From: Streptomyces roseirectus
GTDB taxonomy: Bacteria; Actinomycetota; Actinomycetes; Streptomycetales; Streptomycetaceae
DNA: 64,000 bases
Direction: 5' to 3'
Assembly: GCF_014489635.1 (NCBI RefSeq)
Contig: NZ_CP060828.1
Span: forward strand, 4,440,001-4,504,000
The translations under genes and the position numbers were made by a program. Below the pieces are notes generated by a model, which worked only from the letters and a program-made list of their open reading frames with translations, had not been told where the DNA came from and ran no database searches. Position 1 is the stretch's first letter. The number at the start of each line of letters is the position of its first letter. Of the stretch, positions 16,153 through 24,470 are shown piece after piece.

Positions 16153-18602
16153 GCCGACCGGAAACGGGCGAGAAGGCCGCGGACACGGTGGCCTCCCCCG
16201 ACCTCTCCGTCGTCGTCCCCGCCTACAACGAGGAACACCGCCTCGCCCCCACGCTCGACGCGATCACCGCGCACCTCGATCAAAGCCCCTCCCGTTCCTG
16301 GGAGTTGATCGTCGTCGACGACGGCTCGACCGACGCCACCGCCGCCCTCGTCACCGGCCGGGCAGCCGACGACCCGCGCATACACCTCCTCAACTCCCCC
16401 GAGAACAGAGGCAAGGGGCACGCCCTGCGGCTGGGCGTCGCCGCCACCCGGGGCCGCCGCGTTCTCGTCACGGACGCCGATCTCGCCACTCCCGTCGAGG
16501 AGTTGGAGCACCTGGAGAAGGAAGTGCCGGACGGCGGCGCCGCGATAGCCTCCCGCTCCGTCCCCGGCGCCACGATCTCGGCGCGCCCCCACCGCCTGCG
16601 CCAACTCCTGGGCGGCGCGGGCGACTTCCTCATCCGGCGCACCACGCTCCCCGGCATCCGCGACCCCCAGTGCGGCTTCAAGCTGTACGACGGCGAGGCC
16701 GCCCGCGACGCCTACGCCGCCTCGCGCCTCGACGGCTGGGCGACGGACGTCGAGGTCCTGCGCCGGCTGCGCGACGACGGCCGTCCGATCGCCGAGGTCC
16801 CGGTGCGCTGGGCCCATCAACCCGGTTCGAAACTCCGCCCGTTGGACTACGCCCGCTTCCTCGCCGACCTGATACGCCTGAACCGCTCCGGCGTCCTGGT
16901 CGCGCTGCTGTTCCTGGCGTTCTCGGTGATCCTGTACTCCGGCCGCTTCTTCGACCCGGCCGGCCGCTACCTCACCGACTCGCTCCAGGACCAGAACCAG
17001 TGGGAGTGGTTCTTCGCGGTGACGGCGGACAACGTCGCGCACCTGCGCAACCCCCTCTTCACCGACCTCCAGGGCTACCCCGACGGCGTCAACCTCATGG
17101 CGAACACAGCCATGTTGGGCCTGTCGGCACCTCTCACCCCGGTAACTCTCCTGCTGGGCCCGGCGGTTGCGCTCAGCCTGTGCATGACGCTGGGCCTCGC
17201 GGCCACGGCGGTCGCCTGGTATCGCCTGCTGGCGAGGCGAGTTGTGCGCTACCGGCCGGCCGCGTTCCTCGGCGCGGCCCTCGCCGCGTTCGCGCCGCCG
17301 ATGGTGAGCCACGCCAACGCCCACCCCAACTTCGTCGTCCTCTTCATGATCCCGCCGATCGTCGAACGGTCCCTGCGACTGTGCGAGGGCACCCGGCCGA
17401 CGCGGGACGCGGTCGCGCTGGGCCTGATGGCGGCGTACCAGTGCTTCCTGGGCGAGGAGGCGCTGCTGCTGGCGGCGCTCGGCATGGGCGTCTTCGCCGT
17501 CGCGTACGCCGTCGTCCGGCCGGACGTCGCACGGCGGGCGGCGCCCGGTCTGCTGCGGGGGCTCGCGGTCGGGGCGTCGGTGTGCCTGCCGCTCGTCTGC
17601 TACCCGCTGCTGTGGCAGTTCCACGGACCGCAGAGCTACACGGGGATCGACCACGGGGAGAGCGCGGGCAACAGTCCGCTGGCGCTGCTCTCGTTCGCCG
17701 AGCGCTCGCTGCTCGCGGGGGACGCCGCGCGGGCGGACGCGCTCTCCCTCAACCCGACGGAGCAGAACGCCTTCTACGGCTTCCCGCTGGTGCTGCTGGC
17801 GCTCGGGGTGACGGTGCTGCTGTGGCGGCGCCGGCCGGTCGTACGGGTACTGGGGGTCACCGCGCTCGTCGCCGCGCTGCTGTCGCTGGGGCCCCGGATC
17901 GGGGTCCCTTACACGGATGTCGTCCTGCCGGGTCCGTGGGCGGCCCTCGGGCGGCTGCCGCTGCTGGAGTCGGTGATCGAGGGGCGGGTGGCGATGGTCT
18001 GCGCGCCCCTGCTGGGGATGCTGGTCGCGATCGCGGTGGAGGAGCTGGGGCGTCCGGGGCTCCCGGCGCGGCCTCGCGGGGTGCGGTACGCCGGGCTGGC
18101 CGCCGTCTGCCTGGCGCTGCTGCCGCTGGTGCCGGCGCCGCTGAGATCGGCGCCCCGGGCCGAGGTGCCCGCGTTCTTCGCGGACGGGACCTGGACGTCG
18201 TACGTGCGGGGCGGGGAGACACTGGTGCCGGTGCCGCTGGCGGATCCGGTGGCCGCCGAGGCGCTGCACTGGCAGGTGGTCGCGGGGCTGGGGTTCCGGA
18301 TGCCGGGCGGGTACTTCAACGGGCCGTACGGGGACGGGGACCGGACCGGGGTCTACGGGGTTCCCCTGAACTTCACCTCGGGGTTGTTCGCGGACGTCCA
18401 GGTGACCGGGGTCGTACCCGTGGTGGACCCGGCGGCGCGGCGGCAGGCGCGGGCCGATCTCGCGGAGTGGCGGGCCGGGGCGCTGGTGGTGGCCCCGGGG
18501 CGGTACGCCGGACAACTGCGTGAGACCGTGGAGAAGCTGGTGGGGCGGCCCGGTGAGCGGGTGGGCGGCGTATGGGTATGGGACCTGCACGAGGGGAGCT
18601 GA
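16149..18602 (+). CDS. Glycosyltransferase family 2 fused to a polytopic membrane domain
   Basis: 817 aa. Residues 1-245 are a GT2 domain of the dolichyl/polyprenyl-phosphate sugar synthase type: VVPAYNEE, VDDGSTD, the DxD-like TDADLATP, and CGFKLYDGEAARDAY. From about residue 250 the protein continues into at least ten hydrophobic segments (for example LFLAFSVILY, LCMTLGLAATAVAW, VLLALGVTVLLW) and a C-terminal exported or cytoplasmic region of about 120 residues. The layout suggests that a lipid-linked sugar is made and then used by a GT-C-like membrane half in a single polypeptide. Acceptor unknown. Overlaps gntR by four bases. Confidence 0.85.
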   Translation: MSRPETGEKAADTVASPDLSVVVPAYNEEHRLAPTLDAITAHLDQSPSRSWELIVVDDGSTDATAALVTGRAADDPRIHLLNSPENRGKGHALRLGVAATRGRRVLVTDADLATPVEELEHLEKEVPDGGAAIASRSVPGATISARPHRLRQLLGGAGDFLIRRTTLPGIRDPQCGFKLYDGEAARDAYAASRLDGWATDVEVLRRLRDDGRPIAEVPVRWAHQPGSKLRPLDYARFLADLIRLNRSGVLVALLFLAFSVILYSGRFFDPAGRYLTDSLQDQNQWEWFFAVTADNVAHLRNPLFTDLQGYPDGVNLMANTAMLGLSAPLTPVTLLLGPAVALSLCMTLGLAATAVAWYRLLARRVVRYRPAAFLGAALAAFAPPMVSHANAHPNFVVLFMIPPIVERSLRLCEGTRPTRDAVALGLMAAYQCFLGEEALLLAALGMGVFAVAYAVVRPDVARRAAPGLLRGLAVGASVCLPLVCYPLLWQFHGPQSYTGIDHGESAGNSPLALLSFAERSLLAGDAARADALSLNPTEQNAFYGFPLVLLALGVTVLLWRRRPVVRVLGVTALVAALLSLGPRIGVPYTDVVLPGPWAALGRLPLLESVIEGRVAMVCAPLLGMLVAIAVEELGRPGLPARPRGVRYAGLAAVCLALLPLVPAPLRSAPRAEVPAFFADGTWTSYVRGGETLVPVPLADPVAAEALHWQVVAGLGFRMPGGYFNGPYGDGDRTGVYGVPLNFTSGLFADVQVTGVVPVVDPAARRQARADLAEWRAGALVVAPGRYAGQLRETVEKLVGRPGERVGGVWVWDLHEGS

Positions 18603-18653
18603 CGGAAGCGGCAGCGACTACCCTTCCCTGACCGGACGAGCGCGCTGAGTGAC

Positions 18654-18689
18654 GTAGGACCCGTAATACCCGTAGTACCCGTAATACCC
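18654..18689. repeat. 9-bp tandem array, 4 units
   Basis: GTAGGACCC, GTAATACCC, GTAGTACCC, GTAATACCC, then GTACGG, in the 125-bp gap between the glycosyltransferase and the next gene, ending 25 bp before the latter's GAGGAG ribosome site. It therefore lies where a promoter or 5' leader would be. Confidence 0.9.
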
Positions 18690-18727
18690 GTACGGCCGTG
18701 GCGACCTTTCGAACGAGGAGCATTTCT

Positions 18728-19378
18728 TTGGCCTGTGACCTGTGGCTGGTACCGCTCGTGGACGTCCTGTGCCACACCCCCGACAACCCGTTCGCGGACG
18801 AACTCGCGCAGTACAACGCCGTGCTCGCCGAGAGCGGACTCCCGCCGGTGCCGGTGTACCAGTACATGCCGGGCCTGTCCGGCGAGGTCGCCCCGGTGGC
18901 CGGCTTCGACTACGACGCGCTGCATTTCCTGCGCCGCGTCTACCTGTTGCAGGTGTGCGGCCTCCCGGTGACCCCGGTCGGTGAACTGGGCGGGGACTAC
19001 GAGCAGTTGCTGGAGATGTTCGAGGGGACCGCGCAGCAGTCGCACCTGGTGTGGCACTACGACCACGCGGGCGCGTACGTGCCGGTGGACTTCCCGGCGC
19101 CGCTGTCCAACGACGAACTGCTCGCCGGCGGTGGCCCGTTGGGTTCGTCGCAGGCGCTGCTGCGGGAGCTGGAGTACGTCGCGCCGTCGATCGGCATCGA
19201 CCCCGCGAACCCGCCGGCGCCCCCGCAGCCCCCGTCCGCGCCCACGGAGTTGGAGGAGCCGGCCGTGCCTGCGCCGTACGACCCGAGCCCGTTCGCGCGG
19301 GAGCGGCACGTCTGGCTCGGGCTGCACGCGGCGGCGACGCGGAGTCTGGCGCAGGGCTCGATGATCGTGTTCAGCTGA
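18728..19378 (+). CDS. Conserved hypothetical protein
   Basis: 216 aa from TTG 18728, chosen because GAGGAG (18715-18720) lies seven bases upstream; the GTG 30 bp earlier overlaps the repeat array and has no such site. No signal peptide or membrane segment. The first 150 residues are acidic and aromatic (CDLWLVPLVDVLCHTP, FDYDALHFLRRVYLL, WHYDHAGAYVPVDF), followed by a Pro-rich linker (about 165-190) and a conserved-looking end, RERHVWLGLHAAATRSLAQG. I do not recognise the family. Codon use is normal for the organism, so it is a real gene. Confidence 0.75.
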   Translation: MACDLWLVPLVDVLCHTPDNPFADELAQYNAVLAESGLPPVPVYQYMPGLSGEVAPVAGFDYDALHFLRRVYLLQVCGLPVTPVGELGGDYEQLLEMFEGTAQQSHLVWHYDHAGAYVPVDFPAPLSNDELLAGGGPLGSSQALLRELEYVAPSIGIDPANPPAPPQPPSAPTELEEPAVPAPYDPSPFARERHVWLGLHAAATRSLAQGSMIVFS

Positions 19379-19391
19379 GGCCGGTGCACGT

Positions 19392-19428
19392 GAACCGGGA
19401 GAGACCTCGCGCCAGGTCCTCCCGGTTC
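19392..19428. terminator. Bidirectional terminator hairpin
   Basis: GAACCGGGAG pairs with CTCCCGGTTC around an 17-base loop in which AGACC and GGT(C)C can also pair. It sits between two converging genes and can serve both. Confidence 0.7.
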
Positions 19429-19483
19429 ATGACCCGGGTCGGCTCGCTCTCGGCGCCGAAGCCCGCTAAGCGGGGCTCGCGGC

Positions 19484-21289
19484 TCAGAAGACCGGCGTCC
19501 CGTTCTGCGTGAGCTTCCAGTTGACGTCCGCGAAGTCCGCCGGGTCGAGCGTCTTCTTCGCGGTCACGTAGTCGATCATCAGCTGCCGGATCTCGTCGGT
19601 GGAGCTGTACGCGATCTCGGCGGCGGCGATGTGCGGGTACCCCGAACCGCCGTTCGCCCGGTAGTTGTTGACCGCGACGACGAACACCTGGTCGCCCTCG
19701 ACCGGCTTCCCCGCGTACGTGAGGTTCTTGATCCGGGACCCCTCCGGCTGGGCGATGTCGATCTCGTAGCCGACGCCGGCGGCGGTGTCGTACATGTAGT
19801 CCCAGAAGCTGTTGGCGTTGGTGAGGGTCGCGGTGTCGACCTTCGTGCCGCTCGGCACCTGGTGGTAGTACTTCGCGGCGTACTCCAGGTAGTCCTTGAG
19901 CTGTACGCCGGTGAGCTTCTTCCCGTACAGGGTGTTGTCGTAGATGTAGAGCCCGGCGATGTCCTTGATGGTGACCGAACCCTGCGGAATATCGGCGGTG
20001 CGGCTGAACGGCGCGGCCACGGAAATGAGCGGGAGTGCGGCGTCGGCGGCGGAAAGGCCCGCTTTCACGCTGTCCATCTGGACCTGGTGGATGAAGTCCA
20101 TGATCGGCACGTCCTTCCAGCAGGAATCGGCGGCCGAGAGATCGGCGGTACAGGTGCCGACCGAGGTGTTGACGTACTTGACGACCAGTTCGTGGTCGGC
20201 TTCGAGGAGTTTCCTGATCTCCGGGTCCTCTTCGACGCCGTTCGGGTTGAGGGTGGTGGCGGTCTTCTTGGTGACCTTCCACTGCCCGCGCACCAATTCG
20301 ACCTCGAAGTCGAACACGCTCAGCCGGTAACCCCAGCAATAGGGCTCGGAGAGGAGGACGTCCTCGCCGGTCTCCTCGTTCGTCACGGTGTACGACGGCA
20401 CCTCGACGTGCGTGTGGCCGACGAGGATCGCGTCGATGCCGGGCACCTGCTGGGCGACGAGGTTCGAGGCGTTCTCGACGTACGGCAGCTCGTCGCCGTA
20501 CGAGGAGGAGCCGTCCAGGCCGGAGTGGTCGGTGAGGAAGACGACGTCGCAGCCGAGGGCGCGCAGCCGGGGCACGAATTTCCTCGCCTGCTCCACGAGG
20601 CCGGGGAAGACCATTTTCCCGCCGACGTTGTCCTTGTCCCACAGGGCGATTCCGGGGTTCGTGAGGCCGAGGATCCCGACCTTGATGTCCGGTGCTCCGG
20701 GAACGCGGATGCGTTTCACGGTGTACGGCTGGAAAGCGGGCTTCAGCGTTTTCGCGTCGAGGGCGTTGGCGCCGAGCAGCGGGAAACGGCACTGCTTCTC
20801 GAATTTACGCAGGGTGTCGATGCCGTAGTTGAACTCGTGGTTTCCGAGCGCGGCGGCGTCGTACCGCATGTGGTTCATCGCGACGGCCATCGGGTGTTTC
20901 GGGCCGCCCTTTTCCGTGATCGGCGCGACACGGGCGAAGTAGTACGCGAGTGACGTGCCCTGGATGATGTCGCCGGCGTCGACGAGCAGGACTCTCTCCT
21001 CGCCCTTCGCCTCCCGCTGCTGTTTGATCAGGGTCGCGACCCGGGCTACCCCTACGGAATTCCCCTTGGTGTCGCTGTACGCCGCGTCCTTGTAGTAGTC
21101 CCAGTCGAAGACGTGGCTGTGCAGGTCCGTCGTACCCAGGATGGAGAACGACCACGTCTTCGTGCGGCACTTGTGCCGCTGCGCCGCCTGCGCGGCCGGC
21201 GCCCCCACCGCCCCCGCGGCGGCGACCGCGGCACCGGTGACGGCCGACTTCTGCATGAACTGGCGTCGGTTCAAGGGGGACTTGGGCAT
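19484..21289 (-). CDS. Tat-exported bifunctional metallophosphatase/5'-nucleotidase
   Basis: 601 aa; GGAG precedes ATG 21289. Tat signal with NRRQFMQKS (residues 7-15) and an Ala-rich core. Metallophosphoesterase motifs are TTDLHSH (53-59), DAGDIIQG (104-111), GNHEFNYG (149-156) and the later LVGHTHVE; a C-terminal 5'-nucleotidase domain ends with NNYRANGGSGYPHI. UshA/CpdB-type enzymes hydrolyse extracellular nucleotides or cyclic 2',3'-nucleotides for phosphate and nucleoside salvage. Length is normal for the family. It stands alone with its own 257-bp upstream region. Confidence 0.9.
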   Translation of the reverse strand: MPKSPLNRRQFMQKSAVTGAAVAAAGAVGAPAAQAAQRHKCRTKTWSFSILGTTDLHSHVFDWDYYKDAAYSDTKGNSVGVARVATLIKQQREAKGEERVLLVDAGDIIQGTSLAYYFARVAPITEKGGPKHPMAVAMNHMRYDAAALGNHEFNYGIDTLRKFEKQCRFPLLGANALDAKTLKPAFQPYTVKRIRVPGAPDIKVGILGLTNPGIALWDKDNVGGKMVFPGLVEQARKFVPRLRALGCDVVFLTDHSGLDGSSSYGDELPYVENASNLVAQQVPGIDAILVGHTHVEVPSYTVTNEETGEDVLLSEPYCWGYRLSVFDFEVELVRGQWKVTKKTATTLNPNGVEEDPEIRKLLEADHELVVKYVNTSVGTCTADLSAADSCWKDVPIMDFIHQVQMDSVKAGLSAADAALPLISVAAPFSRTADIPQGSVTIKDIAGLYIYDNTLYGKKLTGVQLKDYLEYAAKYYHQVPSGTKVDTATLTNANSFWDYMYDTAAGVGYEIDIAQPEGSRIKNLTYAGKPVEGDQVFVVAVNNYRANGGSGYPHIAAAEIAYSSTDEIRQLMIDYVTAKKTLDPADFADVNWKLTQNGTPVF

Positions 21290-21309
21290 GAGGGGGCTCC
21301 AGGAGCGCG

Positions 21310-21340
21310 CGAGGGGTACGGGTATGACTACCCGCGTAGA
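21310..21340. repeat. Degenerate 9-bp repeat copy upstream of nucleotidase
   Basis: GGTACGGGTATGACTACCCG, containing two half copies in opposite orientation. The remaining 200 bp of this gap show no gene. Confidence 0.45.
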
Positions 21341-21546
21341 TGTTTGCGGCCCCCGACTTCGGGACGGAACCAGGAGTTGGCCATGGACGGGTCAAGGATG
21401 GGATTCGGGGCGGTGATTGGCCCGGCACGTTGAGTGGCGGGCGGTCGGCGGGGCGGGTTCGCGTCCACCGCGGGCCCGCAGCCCTTCAGCCTCGCCGTCC
21501 CGCAGCCCCGTCGTCCCGCCGTCCCGCCGTCCCGCCTCTTGACGGC

Positions 21547-22668
21547 TCACCCCGCCCCCGGCACCACCACCCCCAGCGCACCTTCCCGTACCCGCCAGGT
21601 CCGGGTCCGGACCGGGCCCGCGACGGCCGCGTCGGCGCCGTAGCGGAAGTCGCCGCCGGAGACGGTCACCACGCCCCCGTACGCCACGAGCGGGGACGCC
21701 TCGGCGCCCACGGAGGCGGGGCGGACCTCGACGGCGGCCGTGCCGGAGGCGCCGGGAGTCACGGAGACCGCCTCCAGGGGCTGGTCCAGATCGACGAGGA
21801 CCTTCCCGTCGACCTCGACGCGCAGCCGGAAGGGACCGGGCGGCGCCGGCGCGGGACCCTCCCGGGAGGGGACGAGGGCCCGTACCAGGGAGCTACAGGT
21901 GCGACGCCAGCGCCGGGCGGCGGAGACCTCGCCGTCGGCCCCTGTGATACCCGTAGACCCCGGTCCCTGCCGGTCCGTAGCCCACGGTCCCTGCCGGCCG
22001 GCCGGCCCCCGAGTACCCCTAGGCCCCTGGTAGCCCCCGGCCCCCCTGCCCCCGTCGTCCCCCTCAGGGGCCCCGTACACCCCGTACCCCCACCGCCCGA
22101 GCCCGCCGTACCCCGCACGCCCCTCGCCGCCCTCGCCGCCCCCGGCGTCCCCGCCGCGTCCGGCACCTCCGCCGTCCCCGGCGCCGCCAAGGCCGTCCGC
22201 ACCCGCCGCCCCCATCGCCCCCGGCGGGATCCGAAGCGCCCCCACCACCACCCCGTCGCTCTCGTCGACCAGCACGTCCACCCGCCTCTCCACCCCGTCG
22301 AGCACCGCCCGCGCCGCCGCGACGGCGTCGGTCGGGATCCCCAGGGAGCGCGCGACGGAGACCGCGCCCCCCACCGGCACCACGGACAGCACGCACGCGT
22401 CCAGCTCCCGCCGCCGGTGCAGCAGGGAGACCGCCCGCAGCAGCGCCCGGTCGTCCCCTACGACCACAGGTCTACGGGAGCCCCTACGGGTCAGCGCGCG
22501 AGCGAATTCGTCGTGATCTTCGGGAAGGCATACCTTCGTCGCCGCCCCGGCGCTCAGGACATCCTTCACGATGCGCACGGATTCACCGTCGGTCTTCCGG
22601 GCAACCGGGTCGATGACCACCAGCAGCTGATCGGACACCGCGAAATCGGAAGTCGCGAAAGTCGCCAC
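21547..22668 (-). CDS. Diacylglycerol-kinase-like protein with collagen-like insert
   Basis: 373 aa from GTG 22668. Residues 1-148 resemble the catalytic part of bacterial diacylglycerol/lipid kinases as seen in streptomycetes (LLVVIDPVARKTDG, VVVGDDRALLRAVSLL). Residues about 255-373 form the beta-rich C-terminal half (RLRVEVDGKVLVDLDQPLEAV ends in SGGDFRYGADAA). Between them lies a 98-residue Gly-rich and partly collagen-like insert (150-247) that includes a copy of the 9-bp repeat. The canonical GGDGT motif is not visible, so catalytic activity is uncertain. Divergent from purA. Confidence 0.65.
   Translation of the reverse strand: MATFATSDFAVSDQLLVVIDPVARKTDGESVRIVKDVLSAGAATKVCLPEDHDEFARALTRRGSRRPVVVGDDRALLRAVSLLHRRRELDACVLSVVPVGGAVSVARSLGIPTDAVAAARAVLDGVERRVDVLVDESDGVVVGALRIPPGAMGAAGADGLGGAGDGGGAGRGGDAGGGEGGEGRAGYGGLGRWGYGVYGAPEGDDGGRGAGGYQGPRGTRGPAGRQGPWATDRQGPGSTGITGADGEVSAARRWRRTCSSLVRALVPSREGPAPAPPGPFRLRVEVDGKVLVDLDQPLEAVSVTPGASGTAAVEVRPASVGAEASPLVAYGGVVTVSGGDFRYGADAAVAGPVRTRTWRVREGALGVVVPGAG
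21928..22221. repeat. Low-complexity collagen-like insert in coding sequence
   Basis: The stretch encodes runs of Gly-Gly-X then GPRGTRGPAGRQGP and GSTGITG triplets. GTGATACCCGTAGACCC at about 21944-21960 is a 9-bp family copy. It interrupts an otherwise ordinary domain and has a strong strand composition bias. Confidence 0.75.
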
Positions 22669-22710
22669 CTCGGTCCTGCCTCGCTTCCTCGGGTAGCATC
22701 TTTGTGCAAG

Positions 22711-22738
22711 AGCCCCTTGCGCTATTGCGCCAGGGGCT
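22711..22738. promoter_or_regulatory. Strong hairpin in purA leader
   Basis: AGCCCCTTGCGC-TATT-GCGCCAGGGGCT: a 12-bp stem with one mismatch and a four-base loop, followed by TCGTCTATT. It lies 150 bp before the purA start, downstream of a possible -10 (TAGCAT, about 22694). It could be an attenuator, a terminator of a short transcript or a stabiliser. Confidence 0.5.
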
Positions 22739-22888
22739 TCGTCTATTCCGGGGCATCCGGGTCCGACGGGTAGCGGCCGTACGACGGCTGCCGGCGACCG
22801 AACAGCGATCGCCGGGGTACGAGGCACAGGGCCGTGCCGCGTACGCCCCTGACCTTGGGTCTGCCCCGCCCGGAAGGGGTGTACGCGC

Positions 22889-24172
22889 GTGCCCGCACTT
22901 GTGCTGCTCGGTGCTCAGTGGGGTGACGAAGGCAAGGGAAAGGCGACGGACCTGCTTGGCGGCTCCGTCGACTACGTGGTCCGTTACCAGGGTGGTAACA
23001 ACGCCGGCCACACGGTGGTCGTGGGCGACCAGAAGTACGCCCTCCACCTCCTCCCTTCCGGGATTCTCTCCCCCGGCTGTACGCCGGTCATCGGCAACGG
23101 CGTCGTCGTCGACCCGTCGGTCCTGCTCTCCGAGCTGAGCGGTCTGAACGAGCGCGGCGTCGACACGTCCAAGCTCCTGATCAGCGGAAACGCTCACATC
23201 ATCACGCCGTACAACGTGACCGTCGACAAGGTGACGGAACGCTTCCTCGGCAAGCGGAAGATCGGTACGACGGGCCGCGGCATCGGTCCGACGTACGCGG
23301 ACAAGATCAACCGTGTGGGCATCCGGGTGCAGGACCTGTACGACGAGTCGATCCTCACCCAGAAGGTCGAGGCGGCGCTCGACGTCAAGAACCAGATCCT
23401 CACCAAGCTCTACAACCGCAGGGCCATCTCGGTGGCTCAGGTGGTTGAGGAACTTCTGGGTTACGCCGACAAGCTGGCCCCCTACGTCGCCGACACGGTC
23501 CTGGTGCTGAACCAGGCTCTGGAGGACGACAAGGTGGTCCTCTTCGAGGGCGGCCAGGGCACGCTGCTGGACATCGACCACGGCACGTATCCCTTCGTCA
23601 CCTCGTCCAACCCGACCGCGGGCGGCGCCTGCACGGGCGCGGGCGTGGGTCCGACGAAGATCAGCCGGGTCATCGGCATCCTCAAGGCTTACACCACACG
23701 AGTGGGTGCGGGCCCGTTCCCGACGGAGCTGTTCGACGCGGACGGCGAGGCGCTGCGCCGGATCGGCGGCGAGCGGGGCGTGACGACCGGCCGTGACCGG
23801 CGCTGCGGCTGGTTCGACGCGGTGATCGCCCGGTACGCGACGCGCGTCAACGGCCTCACCGACTTCTTCCTCACCAAGCTCGACGTCCTCACCGGCTGGG
23901 AGCAGATCCCGGTCTGCGTCGCGTACGAGATCGACGGCAAGCGCGTCGAGGAACTCCCGTACTCCCAGTCGGACTTCCACCACGCCAAGCCCATCTACGA
24001 GACCCTGCCCGGCTGGTCGGAGGACATCACGAAGGCCAAGACCTTCGCCGACCTCCCGAAGAACGCGCAGGCGTACGTGAAGGCGCTGGAGGACATGTCC
24101 GGCGCCCCGATCTCCGCGATCGGCGTCGGCCCGGGCCGCGACGAGACGATCGAGATCAACTCGTTCATCTGA
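22889..24172 (+). CDS. purA: Adenylosuccinate synthetase
   Basis: 427 aa, the normal length. GTG 22889 follows GGAAGG. It catalyses GTP-dependent ligation of IMP and aspartate in AMP synthesis. The opening [12 protein letters not shown] (10-21) is the family GTP-binding loop, NNAGHTVV (about 38-45) the IMP-binding segment, [14 protein letters not shown] and [22 protein letters not shown] further signatures, and [11 protein letters not shown] the C-terminal one. Cytoplasmic; monocistronic, with a hairpin terminator at 24189-24223 and a structured leader. Confidence 0.98.
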   Translation: MPALVLLGAQWGDEGKGKATDLLGGSVDYVVRYQGGNNAGHTVVVGDQKYALHLLPSGILSPGCTPVIGNGVVVDPSVLLSELSGLNERGVDTSKLLISGNAHIITPYNVTVDKVTERFLGKRKIGTTGRGIGPTYADKINRVGIRVQDLYDESILTQKVEAALDVKNQILTKLYNRRAISVAQVVEELLGYADKLAPYVADTVLVLNQALEDDKVVLFEGGQGTLLDIDHGTYPFVTSSNPTAGGACTGAGVGPTKISRVIGILKAYTTRVGAGPFPTELFDADGEALRRIGGERGVTTGRDRRCGWFDAVIARYATRVNGLTDFFLTKLDVLTGWEQIPVCVAYEIDGKRVEELPYSQSDFHHAKPIYETLPGWSEDITKAKTFADLPKNAQAYVKALEDMSGAPISAIGVGPGRDETIEINSFI

Positions 24173-24188
24173 CACGGCAGTTCGACAC

Positions 24189-24223
24189 GAGGCCGGCTCT
24201 CCCGTCCGGGGAGGGCCGGCCTC
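24189..24223 (+). terminator. purA terminator
   Basis: GAGGCCGGC-TCTCCC-GTCC-GGGGAGG-GCCGGCCTC: a long GC-rich hairpin starting 17 bases after the purA stop. The rest of the 298-bp gap to the permease holds no gene; an A/T-rich patch at 24366-24375 may belong to the permease promoter. Confidence 0.85.
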
Positions 24224-24470
24224 GGCGTATGCGCGAACGCCGGTCATTGCCGGTGCGTGGCGCGCTCGCCGGGCGGGAGCAAGCCCAACGACTCCTGACC
24301 CAACGGCTCCTGGAGCGGGCCGAGTTCCCGAGGAGCGGACAGCCACACAAAGGTCTGGTTGACGCATATTTAACCTCGCACGCCTCTTGCCCGACTCATT
24401 CGGGCTACAGCATTCTCCTCCGAGGGCCGATACAGCCAAGGACAGCTACCGGCAGGGAGAGGGGCACCCG

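Noticed and set aside
15933..18590. 885-aa open frame opposite the glycosyltransferase gene
   Set aside because: Antisense shadow; the plus-strand frame has clear GT2 motifs.
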